Origin: Scylla paramamosain
Lineage: Eukaryota; Arthropoda; Malacostraca; Decapoda; Portunidae
Assembly (NCBI RefSeq): GCF_035594125.1
Contig: NW_026973759.1
Location: forward strand, 145,001 to 209,000
Length of the DNA stretch: 64,000 bases
Direction: 5' to 3'
Part shown: positions 1 to 17,240 of the stretch, in pieces
Position numbering within the stretch: the first letter of the stretch is position 1
Layout of the letters: each line of letters begins with the position of its first letter
The notes under the pieces: generated by a model
What the model saw: the letters and a program-made list of their open reading frames with translations, nothing else
What the model was told of the DNA's origin: nothing
Database searches by the model: none
Program-made: the position numbers and the translations under genes

Positions 1-1299
1 CTTCACCAAACCATCATTGTCCCTGACACTCTCTTCCTGAATGGGTCGTTTCTCACCTCGATTTCTCTCTGGACAACCATTTTTTTTTTTTTTTTTTAGC
101 TCCAGAATACAGCTTGATGTTAATGGCAGCCTTAAAAGCTTCATCTTGTTCCTCAGTGATTGCCTCCAGCACCGATGAAATTTAAGATTTTGAGAATCAA
201 CAATTAAAATCAATATAGTGTTTAATGTGTTATCTTTAAAAAAATACAGATATTCACTAGATATTCTAGTCAACAGATACAAAATTATTTAGAGGATCTC
301 CAAGGTGTGGATAATCTTTCAGCAGGGCATTCAGTATAGTGGAATACCCTTTCCTGCACACCAAACTGAAGGGAGGACATGAGACTTTAGGATTTCTTAT
401 ATGATAAAAAGAGATTAAATATCGGTAAACAGTTTTAGAATCTACACTGAAAAATGAATGACTTGTTGACTTGTCCTTGTAAGTTTACTTGAATTGGGTG
501 GAAGTGTGTGAAACAGAGAAAGAAGGGAGGATTACAGTCATGATGTTCTGTGCTGCTGAGTGGAGGTCCCATGCCTGGTGTGGGGTGGGGTGGCTGTGAA
601 CCCCTCTCTGATTACATCCCTACTCATATGCACGTGGTTTTGTTTTATAGGTGTCAGTGGCAGGCTGGTATCCATCATGTGACATGCCTTTCTTGGCACA
701 ATACTGGGGCAGCCTTCTGTCTGCAGGTTGCTCATCTGCCACTTCCTGTTCTCCACTGACCTGCACTTAATTCACCATTAATATGCTTGGGTGACTTGCT
801 CACTAAAGAAAATTTACATCACGGAGATACAGTGTAACTATTCTGGCAACAGAAAATAATCCTTTCAAAACTTCAAGGTGATGAGGGCTTGGACCTTCCA
901 TGCAACTGTTGCAAAAAATTATAAAATATTCGTGAAAACAAACCCAACAACCTTGCTTTCAATTCGTAATATCTACTGGTCACTCCGGATTACAAAAAGT
1001 AAGAATATTTTCTTTAAAGTTCGAAGGCAAAACACGTGTGCATCCTCCGACCATGTTTGGCCTTGCTCTTGCAATCCTGATACCTTCCCTCACCTTGACC
1101 TTAAACCTTCGTGACCCTTGGCACACCCCAATGTTTACTGCACTCTCCTACACAGACAAGTAGTGCAGGTGATACAAATCCGTGGGAATGTCAAAAATCA
1201 TATATTTTCTTCTCGTTGCCAGTAGCTGGCATCGTTTTAGCGCTTCTTTGCACCTTCTCTCTTGTTGATTCTGATCTTCATCTTGCTTATCCAAGACGT
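1..1299. other. Non-coding stretch, no gene recognised
   Basis: Mixed-composition sequence with a short T run near 80-98. The longest open frames are under 80 codons and show no recognisable motif or splice structure. I see nothing I can name here; it is probably intergenic or intronic. Confidence 0.5.
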
Positions 1300-1640
1300 G
1301 AAAACCCGGACACATCCGACATGTGACTCAGTCACTACACTACACACCAGTAACATCTAAAACGTATTACAGTGGATAGTAAATTGATTTCAGAACCTCA
1401 GATGTCCCCACAAATACATGCAAGTCTCCTTAACACACACAAATGGTAGTAAATTAGTTACATCTGGCCAGTTGAAAACCTGGACACAAAACGAAACATC
1501 ACTGAGTGTCACTACACTGGACATCAGTAACACTTCAAACATCTCACAGTAGCTAGCAATTGTATTCCACAACCTCTGACACACCACAGCCACGTGCATA
1601 ACTCTTTAACACACACAAATAACAGCAAAACATTTACATT
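1300..1640. repeat. Degenerate two-copy tandem duplication, about 174 bp
   Basis: The segment starting at 1300 (gaaaacccggacaca) returns at 1474 (gaaaacctggacaca). In both copies it is followed by cactacact, ca(g)taacat/cact, cacagt, a 'cctcaga/cctctgaca' block and 'taacacacacaaat'. Point changes and small indels separate the copies, so the duplication is old. No coding potential is seen. Confidence 0.6.
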
Positions 1641-2519
1641 CTAGGAGCGGGACTTGGCATTTATCCAGCAGCATCCAAAGAAAACGTGCCACACATCACC
1701 AGCTCATACCCTCTTACTGAAGAGCCGAGCTATGATTTCTTTCCATAGCCACATGAATTCACATAACACAATCAATTCTTATGCTACCTTTATAATGCAT
1801 AGCAGGTTGAATAGAGAAAAAAAAATCTCGAAAACGTGATGCACAGAAAACTGTTAGCGTAACGAAAAGGTAATTTACAAAGGGTAAATTACGAAAATAT
1901 TTACCCTTACGAGAAAGGTTGGCTTCGGCGGAAGGATGAATTATGCTCGTAATTCACTCATTTGACCAAGTTTGCCTTTAGCTCACATAGATTTACCCTT
2001 TTCTTACCTCATATTTTTTTTGGCCTGGCGGTGACTCGTGACCGGAATAGTACGTGCGGGTTAACGCAACACGCCACCCCGCCATCCCTCACTTACCCCG
2101 AGGCGTCTAGTAAAATCCGGCCATTTGTTCAACGGCAACAACGGAACACGGTGAGGCGGCAACACACCCTATGTGATGCAGCACACATGGGGGAGGGAAA
2201 TATGAAAACAGCATTTGTTCGCCACGGTACAACAAAACGCCATCAGCACAAAGCACGCTCCCCGCCGCTGATGGAGCCAACACACAGGCCCGGCTTGGAA
2301 TCACAGACATTAAATGTATTGTAGCGTACCTGAGCCGCGGGGAGCCGAAAGATGGTACGCACAGGTAATGCTTTTGTGTCAAGAGCTGCGTAATGGTATC
2401 CAGCAGAGCAGCGGGCGAGGCGGGACCCTTACACTGCAAGGAGGAGGAGGAGGAGGAGGAGGATAGGAGACCACTGAACGGTATAAATAAATCCAGATGG
2501 GAAGTGGAAAATGGGAAGT

Positions 2520-2520
<1 letters not shown>
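1641..2520. other. Non-coding stretch, nothing recognised
   Basis: Unremarkable sequence, turning purine-rich (GGA)n at about 2440-2462. A 120-codon open frame at 1962-2324 overlaps a 110-codon frame on the other strand, and neither has family features. I do not call a gene. Confidence 0.45.
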
Positions 2521-2594
<74 letters not shown>

Positions 2595-2604
2595 CCTGGG
2601 GAGG

Positions 2605-2647
<43 letters not shown>
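2521..2647. repeat. Compound microsatellite (GA)n then (GT)n
   Basis: About 70 bp of (GA)n at 2521-2591 and about 37 bp of (GT)n at 2610-2646, seen directly. Purine-rich, imperfect G/A sequence continues to about 3090. Confidence 0.95.
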
Positions 2648-2649
<2 letters not shown>

Positions 2650-3142
2650 ATGGGTGAGTGAGTGGGTGGAGGAACAGGAAAGCTATGGAGGGGGTATAGG
2701 AGGGAAGAGAGTGTGGGGCCGGAAGAGATGTGAGTGTGTACGTATGTGTCTGTGTGGGTGGAGGGGGAGAATACAAGAAGGGGAGAAGAAAGTGGGTGCG
2801 TGAGTGTGTGGGGGAGGAGGATGGCAGAGAGAACGAGAGTAATTACAGTCTGAAAAATGTGAAGAGAGGTTGATAAGAGACAGGTGTGAATGGGAGAGAG
2901 GATATGGAAGAGGGCTGGGGTGAGGGGCGAAGTGATGGGGAGTGGAGATGCGGATAACGGAAAGGCGTGAATGGGAAGTGGGAAGAAGAGTTACATGGAG
3001 GGAGAATGATTGGAAAGAGTGTTTGGGGAGTAGAGAGGGAGAGTACTGGGGGAGGCAAGCAGAGAGAGGGAGAGGGAAGGGTTACACAGCGGAGTGTTGG
3101 AGGGAGCGAGTGTAGCCAGAGGTAACAAAGAGGAAACTCATC

Positions 3143-3177
<35 letters not shown>

Positions 3178-3438
3178 TGGTGGTGGTGGTGCTTTGTCAC
3201 CCCTCATTGCACTAGAAAAATAAATGTTGAGTTACCCACAGGCGTTGATGTATCGCCAGTTTGGAAGCCTCTGCACCAGAGAGGCGGCGTGGCTGGTGAG
3301 GAGGAGGAGGAGGAGGAGAAGGAGGAGGATGGAGTAACGAGAAGTGCATTATATTTTTATCCACTTCTTTTTTTTTTTTTTTTTTTTTGCATATTTCCTC
3401 CTTTGTTTTTGTTTGCTTTTTGTTGTTTGGCTCTTGGC

Positions 3439-3474
<36 letters not shown>

Positions 3475-3555
3475 CTTCTTTTCTCTCTTCTTTTGTTTCC
3501 CTTTTCTTCCTTATAATAATAACAGTAGCAAGTGAAGAAGAAAGAGAATAATAAC

Positions 3556-3622
<67 letters not shown>

Positions 3623-3645
3623 GGTGTGTGTGTGTGTGTGTGTGT
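3143..3645. repeat. Microsatellite cluster: (TG)n, (GGT)n, T run, (GTT)n, (GA)n, (GT)n
   Basis: Separate tracts: (TG)n at about 3143-3174 then (GGT)n; (GGA)n near 3300; T run 3369-3388; (GTT)n 3438-3474; (GA)n 3560-3620; (GT)n 3624-3644. Open frames across them are low-complexity artefacts. Confidence 0.9.
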
Positions 3646-3954
3646 AAGTCAAACTGGAGTGTTAACAAAGTCCTCCCGAGGCGCACAGTCCCGTGTCCTG
3701 CCCTCCGCCCTGTGACGCAAGGCTGCCGTGCCAAAACAAACACTATGAAACATGTGGAAAGTAATCCTGTTGGCACATACAATTGCACCACAGGTCACAC
3801 CAACACACTGCCAGACCAACACTTTGGTGTCTGTGTGTTGAAAGGCTTGCGCTTGCGAAAGGCTTGCGAAAGGCTTGGGAGGACTTTTTTCAAAGGGCAG
3901 AGAGATTTTATTGGTCGTCTCCAAGTGACCCCACAAGGTAGCTTGGGTTAAACT

Positions 3955-4090
3955 AGGTTAGATTATGTTAGGTTAGGTTAGGTTAGGTTAGGTTAAGCTA
4001 GATTAGGTTAAGCTAGGATAAGTTAACTTTGGTTAGGTGAGGATAGATTAGGTTAAGCTAGATTAGTTTAAGTTTGGTTAGGTGAGGTGA
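3955..4090 (+). repeat. Interstitial (TTAGG)n-like degenerate repeat
   Basis: Five or so consecutive TTAGG units at about 3966-3995 grade into variants such as ttaagctaga, ttaggtgagg and ttaactttgg up to about 4090. TTAGG is the ancestral arthropod telomere unit. Given its short, degenerate form and internal position, this is an interstitial repeat rather than a chromosome end. Confidence 0.75.
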
Positions 4091-4346
4091 TTAGATTTCA
4101 TGAGTACTGTTTGTGCGTCAAAACAGGATGGTGCAGTGTCCTTGTCAAACTCCTGCTGGATACTACTGTAACAACACCTTTGTCACCTCAGGAACTTCCA
4201 CAAAACGCTGCCAAATGCCATCTTAGCCTCACACTGAATGTCGAGAAGCAAAGTGACGGTAGTTTAAAAAAGTTAGACATGTAGAAAAAAACAAATTTGA
4301 AGATAGAAGGAATAAGGTGACAGGGTCGTGAAGCGTGGCATACTGT

Positions 4347-4432
<86 letters not shown>
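4347..4432. repeat. (GA)n microsatellite
   Basis: About 84 bp of uninterrupted GA dinucleotide. Confidence 0.95.
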
Positions 4433-4435
<3 letters not shown>

Positions 4436-4984
4436 TACAGCGTGGTATTCCAGATTGGTGTTAAGTCGTGGCAGTGCCAGCCGTTCACTCCGATCATTAT
4501 ATAGTTGATGCCGAAAGTGAAGAATAGTAAAGAAAAGGAAAGTAATTGTGAAAGGCAACGCTTTAAACAATGACTCTTGCAAACCACTGTTGCACATGCG
4601 TTGGCTCAGGCTACATTAGGTCAGCTCAGGTTTAGGGGCGCTACTTTGGCACGCGATCTACACAGCCAACGTGATCTACAAGAGTCAAATTCTGTTTTGG
4701 TATGCGATCCACCTGTTTTATTTATTCATTACGGCTTAGATAAAACATTTTACATTTACTTATATCTATTTAAAAGTAATTACTATTTATATATATACAT
4801 TTATTGAATATTTTATACATTTATTATAAAGAATAGATAAATGTGAATGGAAGCAAGATGAGGTAGAAAAGCAAGAAGTTGACCGTCAGAGTTATTCTCA
4901 CCGCACGCCACCAGAAATAATCAGTGTATTATACAAGCCCAAATAATGATCACGAATTTGATGCTTTAAATAAATAAACTAATA

Positions 4985-6040
4985 AATAAATAAATAACGA
5001 TTACTACGATGCGCGTGACGAGGATAACGATGCGATTCCACGATAATGATACGAGTTTCCACGGTAACGATGCGATTCCACGATTCCATGATAACGATGT
5101 GATTCCACGATAACGATGCGATTCCACGATTCCACGATAACGATGCGATTCCATGATTCCACGATAACGATGCGATTCCATGATTCCACGATAACGATGC
5201 GATTCCACGATTCCATGATAACGATGCGATTCCACGATAACGATGCGATTCCACGATTCCACGATAACGATGCGATTCCATGATTCCACGATAACGATGC
5301 GATTCCATGATTCCACGATAACGATGCGATTCCACGATTCCACGATAACGATGCGATTCCACGATAACGATGCGATTCCACGATAACGATGCGATTCCAC
5401 GATTCCACGATAACGATGCGATTCCACGATTCCACGATAACGATGCGATTCCACGATAACGATGCGATTCCACGATAACGATGCGATTCCACGATTCCAC
5501 GATAACGATGCGATTCCACGATTCCACGATAACGATGCGATTCCACGATAACGATGCGATTCCACGATTCCACGATAACGATGCGAGTTTCCACGATAAC
5601 GATGCGATTCCACGATAACGATACGATTCCACGATAACGATGCGATTCCACGATAACGATGCGATTCCACGATAACGATGCGAGTTTCCACGATAACGAT
5701 GCGATTCAACGATAACGATGCGAGTTTCCACGATAACGATGCGATTCCACGATAACGATGCGATTCCACGATAACGATGCGATTCAACGATAACGATACG
5801 ATTCCACGATAACGATGCGATTCCACGATAACGATACGATTCCACGATAACGATGCGATTCCACGATAACGATACGATTCCACGATAACGATGCGATTCC
5901 ACGATAACGATGCTAGTTTCCACGATAACGATGCGAGTTTCCATGATAACGATGCGATTCCACGATAACGATGCGAGTTTCCACGATAACGATGCGAGTT
6001 TCCACGATAACGATGCGAGTTTCCACGATAACGATGCGGG
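4985..6040. repeat. 1-kb minisatellite, 19-bp core with 21- and 27-bp variants
   Basis: The core unit is cgattccacgataacgatg (19 bp). It alternates with a 27-bp form, in which an extra cgattcca is inserted, and a 21-bp form (cgagtttccacg...). The 27-bp form dominates the left part (5080-5580) and the 19- and 21-bp forms the right part. The array lacks stop codons on the minus strand, which gives several spurious open frames of 215-321 codons rich in S-H-R-Y-R-G-I. It starts in an ATAA-rich segment near 4975 and ends abruptly at about 6040. Confidence 0.95.
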
Positions 6041-6084
6041 CGCGGCGATAGCTATACGACATTGGCTACCAACCTACATAGGTA

Positions 6085-6435
6085 CCAGGACGAACCCTTC
6101 CTCCCCAAGGGTCCACCCCAGTCCCTGGGTGTGAGGGCAGTGACGATGCAACCTTGCCGCGCCTCACACGGGTCGCCATGAGCAATGACCCGCCACACAC
6201 CACTCCCCAACCACTGTCATGAAGTGAGCCCTTTTCTCCCCTAAAGGACCCCTCGTACTGCCAGTGTCTGGTGCATGGTGCACGGCGTGCCCTCGTTCAT
6301 GGCGAGTTGTTCAGCCCGGCGTCATCATAATCAAGGGATCCGTACACACCCTCCACCAGACTCTATGGAAAGAGCCCTTACTCCCCATAAGGACTCCCCC
6401 CTCCGGGCAACATCTGGTGAGTGGCAAACATTGAT
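6085..6435. repeat. Degenerate three-copy repeat, about 135-140 bp period
   Basis: A block of the form 'g(a)aaccctt-ctcccc-aaggg/ggac-cccc...ctggtg' recurs at about 6093, 6227 and 6368. Between copies lie related segments (cacaccactccccaacca and cacaccctccaccagac). The copies are highly diverged. The surrounding 6040-6640 bp is more GC-rich than its neighbours, but I recognise no gene in it. Confidence 0.4.
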
Positions 6436-6439
6436 CTCT

Positions 6440-11899
<5,460 letters not shown>

Positions 11900-11904
11900 T
11901 GTGT

Positions 11905-12103
11905 GTGGTACTTAAAGTTTGGATTCTTCTCTCCACTGCCAAACTTAATTTTTGCAAGTACAGAGGCAGACATCTGCCACTCACCACTCCACTCCGTCAG
12001 TCTGTTAAGCTCCTCCTCAAGTTCATTGCAGTCTTCATCGCACGTCACCTTACTACCTAACTTTGTGTCATCTGCTAATTCAACTTCCACCACAGCCTGT
12101 TAA
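11905..12103 (-). pseudogene. CR1-like reverse transcriptase fragment
   Basis: On the minus strand the translation contains LADDTKLGSKV followed by an acidic stretch, then LNRLTEWSGEWQM. This is the pattern of the catalytic ADD box and the following helix of CR1-like LINE reverse transcriptases. Only about 65 codons are preserved between a GA microsatellite and a 63-bp tandem repeat. The related motif in the larger fragment at 16.3-17.2 kb reads FADDTKIG. Confidence 0.75.
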
Positions 12104-12425
12104 ACTATCACTCGCATCATGAAAACACCCTTAAAAACTCCAACAACTTCCACCACAGCCTGTTAAACTATCACTCGCATCATGAAAACACCCTTAAAAA
12201 CTCCAACAACTTCCACCACAGCCTGTTAAACTATCACTCGCATCATGAAAACACCCTTGAAAACCCCAACAACTTCCACCACAGCCTGTTAAACTATCAC
12301 TCGACTCATGAAAACACCCTTGAAAACCCCAACAGCTTCCATCACAGCCTGTTAAACTATCACTGGAACTATGAAAACACCCTTGAAAACCGCAACAACT
12401 TCCACTACAGCCTGTCAAAAATCCA
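12080..12425. repeat. 63-bp tandem repeat, about 5.4 copies
   Basis: The unit begins aacttccaccacagcctgtt and ends about 63 bp later at ...aactccaac. Copies start near 12084, 12147, 12210, 12273 and 12336, with a partial copy to about 12425. The left copies are almost identical and the right ones more diverged. Because 63 is a multiple of 3, the minus strand has an open frame of repeated 21-residue Cys/Gly/Ser units (GCGGSCWGFQGCFH...), probably fortuitous. Confidence 0.9.
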
Positions 12426-12614
12426 CGGACCGAGAAAGGTAACAGAGAGCATACAAGTACGATCTATGGTATCCCTTGGTCACCTTCCTTTACCACTAGC
12501 ATCGTGAATGAAGGAAAGCTCAAAAACTTCCAGTAAAGCAGACTGCAAATTGTGTAGATGAGACGGCGGAACGTTTGAGAATATCAGTCCCCGTGTTCTG
12601 AACCGCTCCGGCTC

Positions 12615-12830
12615 TCGTCACGACTGTTTTCCAAGGCCACACAGACGCTTAGCCGGGTTCTCAAGAGTGTTTCTCCTGCTAGTAATGCAGAAATATTGTT
12701 AAATCTGTCACTAGAACCGTAAAAACAACCTTGAGAACGTTCTGCTCTCTCATGAAGACTGTTTCCCGAGGCCACACAGACGCTTAGCGGGTTCTCAAGA
12801 GTATTTATCCTTTAATAATGTAAAAATCTT
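12615..12830. repeat. Diverged duplication, about 135 bp apart
   Basis: The block 'ccacacagacgcttag' plus 'gggttctcaagagt' occurs near 12638 and again near 12771, each followed by a similar 'ttatcc/ctcctg...aatgta/gca' stretch. The segment between also shares 'aaaacaacccttga'-like sequence with the 63-bp repeat, so this belongs to a wider diffuse repeat zone. Confidence 0.5.
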
Positions 12831-13223
12831 GATTGTATGTCAATAAAACCTGTATTGTATGTAGAGGCTTTTGAGTGCAGTGAAGGTGCGGCACGAAAAA
12901 GTTTCAGAATATAGTTCATGGCGGTGCGTGCGGCGTGAGTCACGGGGCGCGGCGGAAGGCGGTCAAGAGGGAAAGGGTTAAGGGATGAAGTTAAGGGGGA
13001 GGGAGTGAAAGATAAGGGGGGTCAAGGGTAAGTTGTAAGAGTTGGTGGATTAAGAAGGGAGGAATGAGAGGGGAGCAAAGGGGAGGAATTAAGGGAAAGG
13101 AGTCAGGGTTTTGGAAGGGGAGGGCAGGGATGGGTAGGAAGGTAGAGGAGTGGAGTAATTAGAAAAGAGTTAAGGGAGAGGGAATAAAGGGAAGGAGAAG
13201 GAAGGGGAGAGAGGTAAAGAAGC

Positions 13224-13227
<4 letters not shown>

Positions 13228-13303
<76 letters not shown>

Positions 13304-13345
13304 GGCCCTAATCACCCAACATCTTGTCCTCCTCCTCCTCCTCCT
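13228..13345. repeat. (CT)n microsatellite with (CTC)n tail
   Basis: About 73 bp of CT repeat to 13300, then (CTC)n at about 13328-13343. Confidence 0.9.
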
Positions 13346-13429
13346 TTTCTTCTTTTTCTTCCTTCTCTTCTCTTTTTCCTTTGCTTCTTTCGTAATCAAC
13401 ATTGCGCTGTAAAAATTTCACATAAGACT

Positions 13430-13880
13430 TAAGGATGATAATGACGAACAATGATGATGATGATGATGATGATGATGATAGTGGTGGTGGTAGTGGTGAT
13501 GGTTTTGGTGGGTTTAGGAACAATAAAAAAAATCAGGATGATAAGAATGAATGATGGTGATGACAATGATGACGATGATGGTCGTAGGTGATGATAATGA
13601 TGGTGATGGTATTAATGTTGATAATGGTCGCGGATGAAGACCATTTCTCAGTGTAGTCATTAGGGTCATCACTGCCAGAAGGACGAGAAAGAATGGCGAT
13701 GACCTCGTGAAGATGGTGACGACAGTGATGGTGATGATGATGATGATGATGATGACGGTGGTGATGATGATAATGAGAATGATGATGATGATGATGATGA
13801 GGAGGAGGAGGAGGAGGATGAGGAGGGTGATAATAATGATGACAGTGATGTGCATAATGAAGATAATGAAAATGATGAGA
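13430..13880. repeat. Degenerate (GAT)n / (GGT)n / (GGA)n tract
   Basis: Imperfect trinucleotide repeats dominated by GAT and GATGGT, with (GGA)n at about 13798-13822. Open frames of up to 141 codons in this tract are low complexity. Confidence 0.85.
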
Positions 13881-14935
13881 AATGTTAATTGTATAATGAT
13901 AACAAGCCCTGTATTGGTGTGTTACTCGTGCCTGTACATTTCCTTCACTGACACACACACAAAATGTAATGAGTCATTTGCTAAGTGTTTCCTGTAAGGC
14001 TTGGATCACTTAGTGCCGCGCGGCGCCACTCCAGTACGTAGCGAGCCGAGGAAGAAGAAAGAAGGCGGAGGTCCACCCAGGCGAGCCGTTCCTGCATCAC
14101 ACAACTTACACGTTAATTTCTCGCAGAGTAAAGCAAAACACAACAGATGTGTAGAGAGACTCTAGACAATATCCATAAACATTTCTGCCCGCACCCCGAC
14201 TACTTTCCTGAGGCTGTAGTTGAAATTACACAGATTTTCAGGCTGTTTGTACGGTTCTAGTGACAGACTGGTAAGGTCTCTACAGCATCATCGGGAGAAA
14301 CAATCTTGAAAACCCGTGTAATTATCTCTGTGGCCTTTGAAAATAGTCTGGTGAGAGAGCAAAGCTTTTCAGAACACAGGCACATAACCTTGCTTCATGC
14401 TTCATGAAAAACAAGTGCATTTATGATACCTGAGAATGCCTTGTTGCATTTCCCCCATTAGCCTGTCTCTCATTGGTGAAAACACCCGCACTATATGTAC
14501 TACGTTATTTCATTAGACTCAAGTCGCTATTTCAAGTCTACATAAGCCTCAATAAATACGAGAGCTGTGGTGGTGACCTGCTTCCCGACTGCCAATCAGA
14601 GCATTCTATTTTTCCGTTTTCTTCCTTACTCTTCGTAAAGCTCACGTGTCCTTCATTTGTCCTTACTTCTTGCTTCACAGTGTATTGGTAAGTGTCTTCT
14701 ACTGCTAATAAAACCGTGATTTTATTGTTTTGTATCATTACAAGTAGTATTGCGAGAGTGGCTCTGTTCTTAGTGACAGTTACCTCAGCACAACCTCCAC
14801 CAATCAGCACCAAGTATTCAAGTCACGTGATACTCTCTCCTCGCCGTCTCCTCAGCCATTCGCCCTGCTCCCGCTGACGTGACGGGTCTCCGGTTGTGTT
14901 ACGGCGGTGAAGCGGTGTTGCGTCTGTCCTCGGCG
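13881..14935. other. Non-coding stretch
   Basis: Mixed sequence. Short segments at 14220-14400 (tctagtgacagactggtaagg; cttgaaaacccgtg) resemble parts of the 12.1-12.8 kb repeat zone. No gene seen. Confidence 0.4.
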
Positions 14936-15355
14936 GGCATGTTGTGGTGGACTGCGGTGTGGGGGGAGAGGTGGATGTGAGTATGGCTGGCCTGGTGGTG
15001 GATAGGGAGGAGAGGATAGTGGAAGAGAGATGTGGAGAGTAGGATGGTGGGAGGGGGAGGTGGAGGTGGCCATGGCGGACGTGACTGGGTTGAGGTGGTG
15101 GTTGTGGTGGTGTTTGGTATGGTTGGAATGGTTGTAGAGGGTGTTGGTAGTGATGGTGAACGTGACTGGCTTGTGGTAAAGGTGGTTGTGGTTGCTGGGA
15201 TGGTGGTGGTTGTGTAACAGTGGTGGGGGTAGCGGACGTAACGGTGTTGTGGTTGTTGGGTGTGGTTGAGAGGTTGGGGTGGTGATGTGGTGGTGGTGGT
15301 AGTTGGGAGTGGTGGTGTGGTGGTGGTGGTAGTGATGTTACGGTTGTCAGGGTTT
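14936..15355. repeat. G/T-rich degenerate (GGT)n tract
   Basis: Strand-asymmetric sequence made of GGT, GTGGTTGTGG and GGTGGTGG units. Runs of GG could support G-quadruplexes on the + strand. Open frames here encode poly-V/G low-complexity peptides only. Confidence 0.8.
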
Positions 15356-15368
15356 ATAGGGAGATGGT

Positions 15369-15369
<1 letters not shown>

Positions 15370-15408
<39 letters not shown>
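15370..15408. repeat. (GT)n microsatellite
   Basis: About 37 bp of GT repeat. Confidence 0.9.
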
Positions 15409-15409
<1 letters not shown>

Positions 15410-15593
15410 TCCTGTAATCAGCAAATTGTAGTCACTCGTTCGCTTGTTTCACCTCCCTGCTTCAGGCCTTCCTTCTCTCCCCTGCCCTCCCTCCCCGCTC
15501 TCTTCCTCGCATGCCTGCCACCCTCTCCCCGCTCTTCCTCGCCTGCTCTCCCCTGCCCCTCCTGTCCCAGGTGAGTGTTACCTTATTTTGAGT

Positions 15594-15702
<109 letters not shown>

Positions 15703-15872
15703 GGTTTTTATTTGAGAATGAAGCTCCACACGTAATGAAAGGTAGCAATCTGTGGTTTTGAATACTATTATTGGACTATTTATGTAAACTTACCATAGAA
15801 AATTCATTCTATTAGGAAATGTGTGTATATTTCAACTATTTCATCTATACAATGACCTATTTGATGTGACGT

Positions 15873-15875
<3 letters not shown>

Positions 15876-15947
<72 letters not shown>
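15876..15947. repeat. (GA)n microsatellite
   Basis: About 70 bp of GA repeat. Confidence 0.95.
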
Positions 15948-15949
<2 letters not shown>

Positions 15950-16311
15950 CAAATGAGGCAATATTTTAACTTTCCTGACTCTGTGATGATGAAAGTTATA
16001 TGATTGAGGTTGCAGTTAAGTAAGTTGAGAAGCTGAGCAGATAAGTGCAAGTACACCACCTGTCTGTCTGTCCGTCATTGTCGGTCAGTCAGTCAGTCTG
16101 TTGATGGAGGATGTTGTTCATGGAGGACTGATGGCGAGACTAATGTGTGCCTGTCTGTCTACGTGATGCTTCCCTCCGCTGTTTCATTACGTAGACAAAA
16201 TACATGAACAGGAAATACTAGTTTCATTTATTAATGGACTGGTGTGGTGGTGGTGGTGGTGGTGGCGGCGGCGGCGGCGGCATCAGCAGTATTCAGGTGT
16301 CATATCTGTAA

Positions 16312-17240
16312 CATAAGAACATAAGAAATAAGGGAAGCTGCAAGAAGCGACCAGGCTTACACTTGGCAGTCCCTGTATGAAACACACCTATTTCCATCTG
16401 TTATCCCCATCCATAAATTTGTCTAATCTTCTCTTAAAGCTCTCTAGTGTCCTAGCACTAACTACATGATTACTGAGTCCGTTCCACTCACCTACCACTC
16501 TATTTGAGAACCAATTTTTTCCTATCTCCTTCCTAAACCTAAATTTTTCAAGCTTGAACCCGTTATTTCTTGTTCTACCCTGGTTGCTGATCCTAAGAAT
16601 TTTGCTTACATCTCCCTTGTTATAACCCTTATACCACTTAAAGACTTCTATCAGGTCCCCTCTTAACCTACGTCTCTCTAAAGAATGTAAATTTAACAGC
16701 TTCAACCTCGCCTCGTAAGGAATACTCCTCATCCCCTGTATCCTTTTAGTCATTCTCTTCTGTACTGATTCTAATAGACCTATATCTTTCCTGTAATGTG
16801 GGGACCAGAACTGCACAGTTCTAGATGAGGTCTGACCAGCGCCAAGTATAACTTTAATATTACTTCCGGCCTTCTACTTTTAACACTCCTAAAAATGAAT
16901 CCTAGTACCCTATTTGCCTTGTTTCTGGCTTCTATGCATTGTTTCCTTAGACGGAGTTCAGAGCTAACTATAACTCCTAAATCTTTCTCGTACCCTGTAC
17001 CTACCAGAGTTTGGTTGTCTAATGTGTACCTATTGTGTGGGTTTCCTCTACCTACGCTAAGCACTTTGCATTTATTGATATTAAATTGCATTTGCCATCT
17101 ATCCGTCCATTCATTCATTCTATCTAAGTCTGCCTGCAAGGCGATGGCATCCGATTCTGACCTAATTAATCTACCTATCTTTGTGTCATCCGCAAATTTA
17201 CTAACATCACTACTAATTCCACTATCCAAGTTATTGTAAC
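16312..17240 (-). mobile_element. CR1-like LINE, 3' end fragment
   Basis: Read on the minus strand, this begins (17240) inside the reverse transcriptase, just before KFADDTKIG, the catalytic ADD box. It continues through the thumb and C-terminal region to a stop at about 16388 and a short 3' tail ending at about 16312 with acataagaacataag repeats. Two open frames cover it: 17229-16780 and 16816-16388. They overlap with a frame change near 16820, so there is one frameshift. The 5' part, including any endonuclease, is missing, as is usual for LINE insertions. Confidence 0.85.
16388..17238 (-). pseudogene. CR1-like reverse transcriptase C-terminal part, frameshifted
   Basis: First block: FADDTKIG (motif C), LDRMNEWTDRWQMQFN, KCKVLSVGR and KDLGVIVSSELRLRKQC, the typical post-catalytic region of CR1/jockey-group enzymes. 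Second block, in another frame: FWSPHYRKDI, then LLNLHSLERRRLRGDLIEVF, a conserved C-terminal segment of such ORFs. The frameshift lies near 16820. The reading ends with a normal stop. Confidence 0.85.

Noticed and set aside
4966..5944. Long minus-strand open frames of 215-321 codons rich in SHRYRG and IVIVE
   Set aside because: They are three frames of one minisatellite whose unit lacks stop codons on that strand; not genes.
4985..6040. CRISPR-like array
   Set aside because: Units are contiguous with no unique spacers, and the context is eukaryotic; it is a minisatellite.
13430..13958. Poly-His/Ile/Met open frames on both strands
   Set aside because: Products of (GAT)n/(ATC)n simple repeats.
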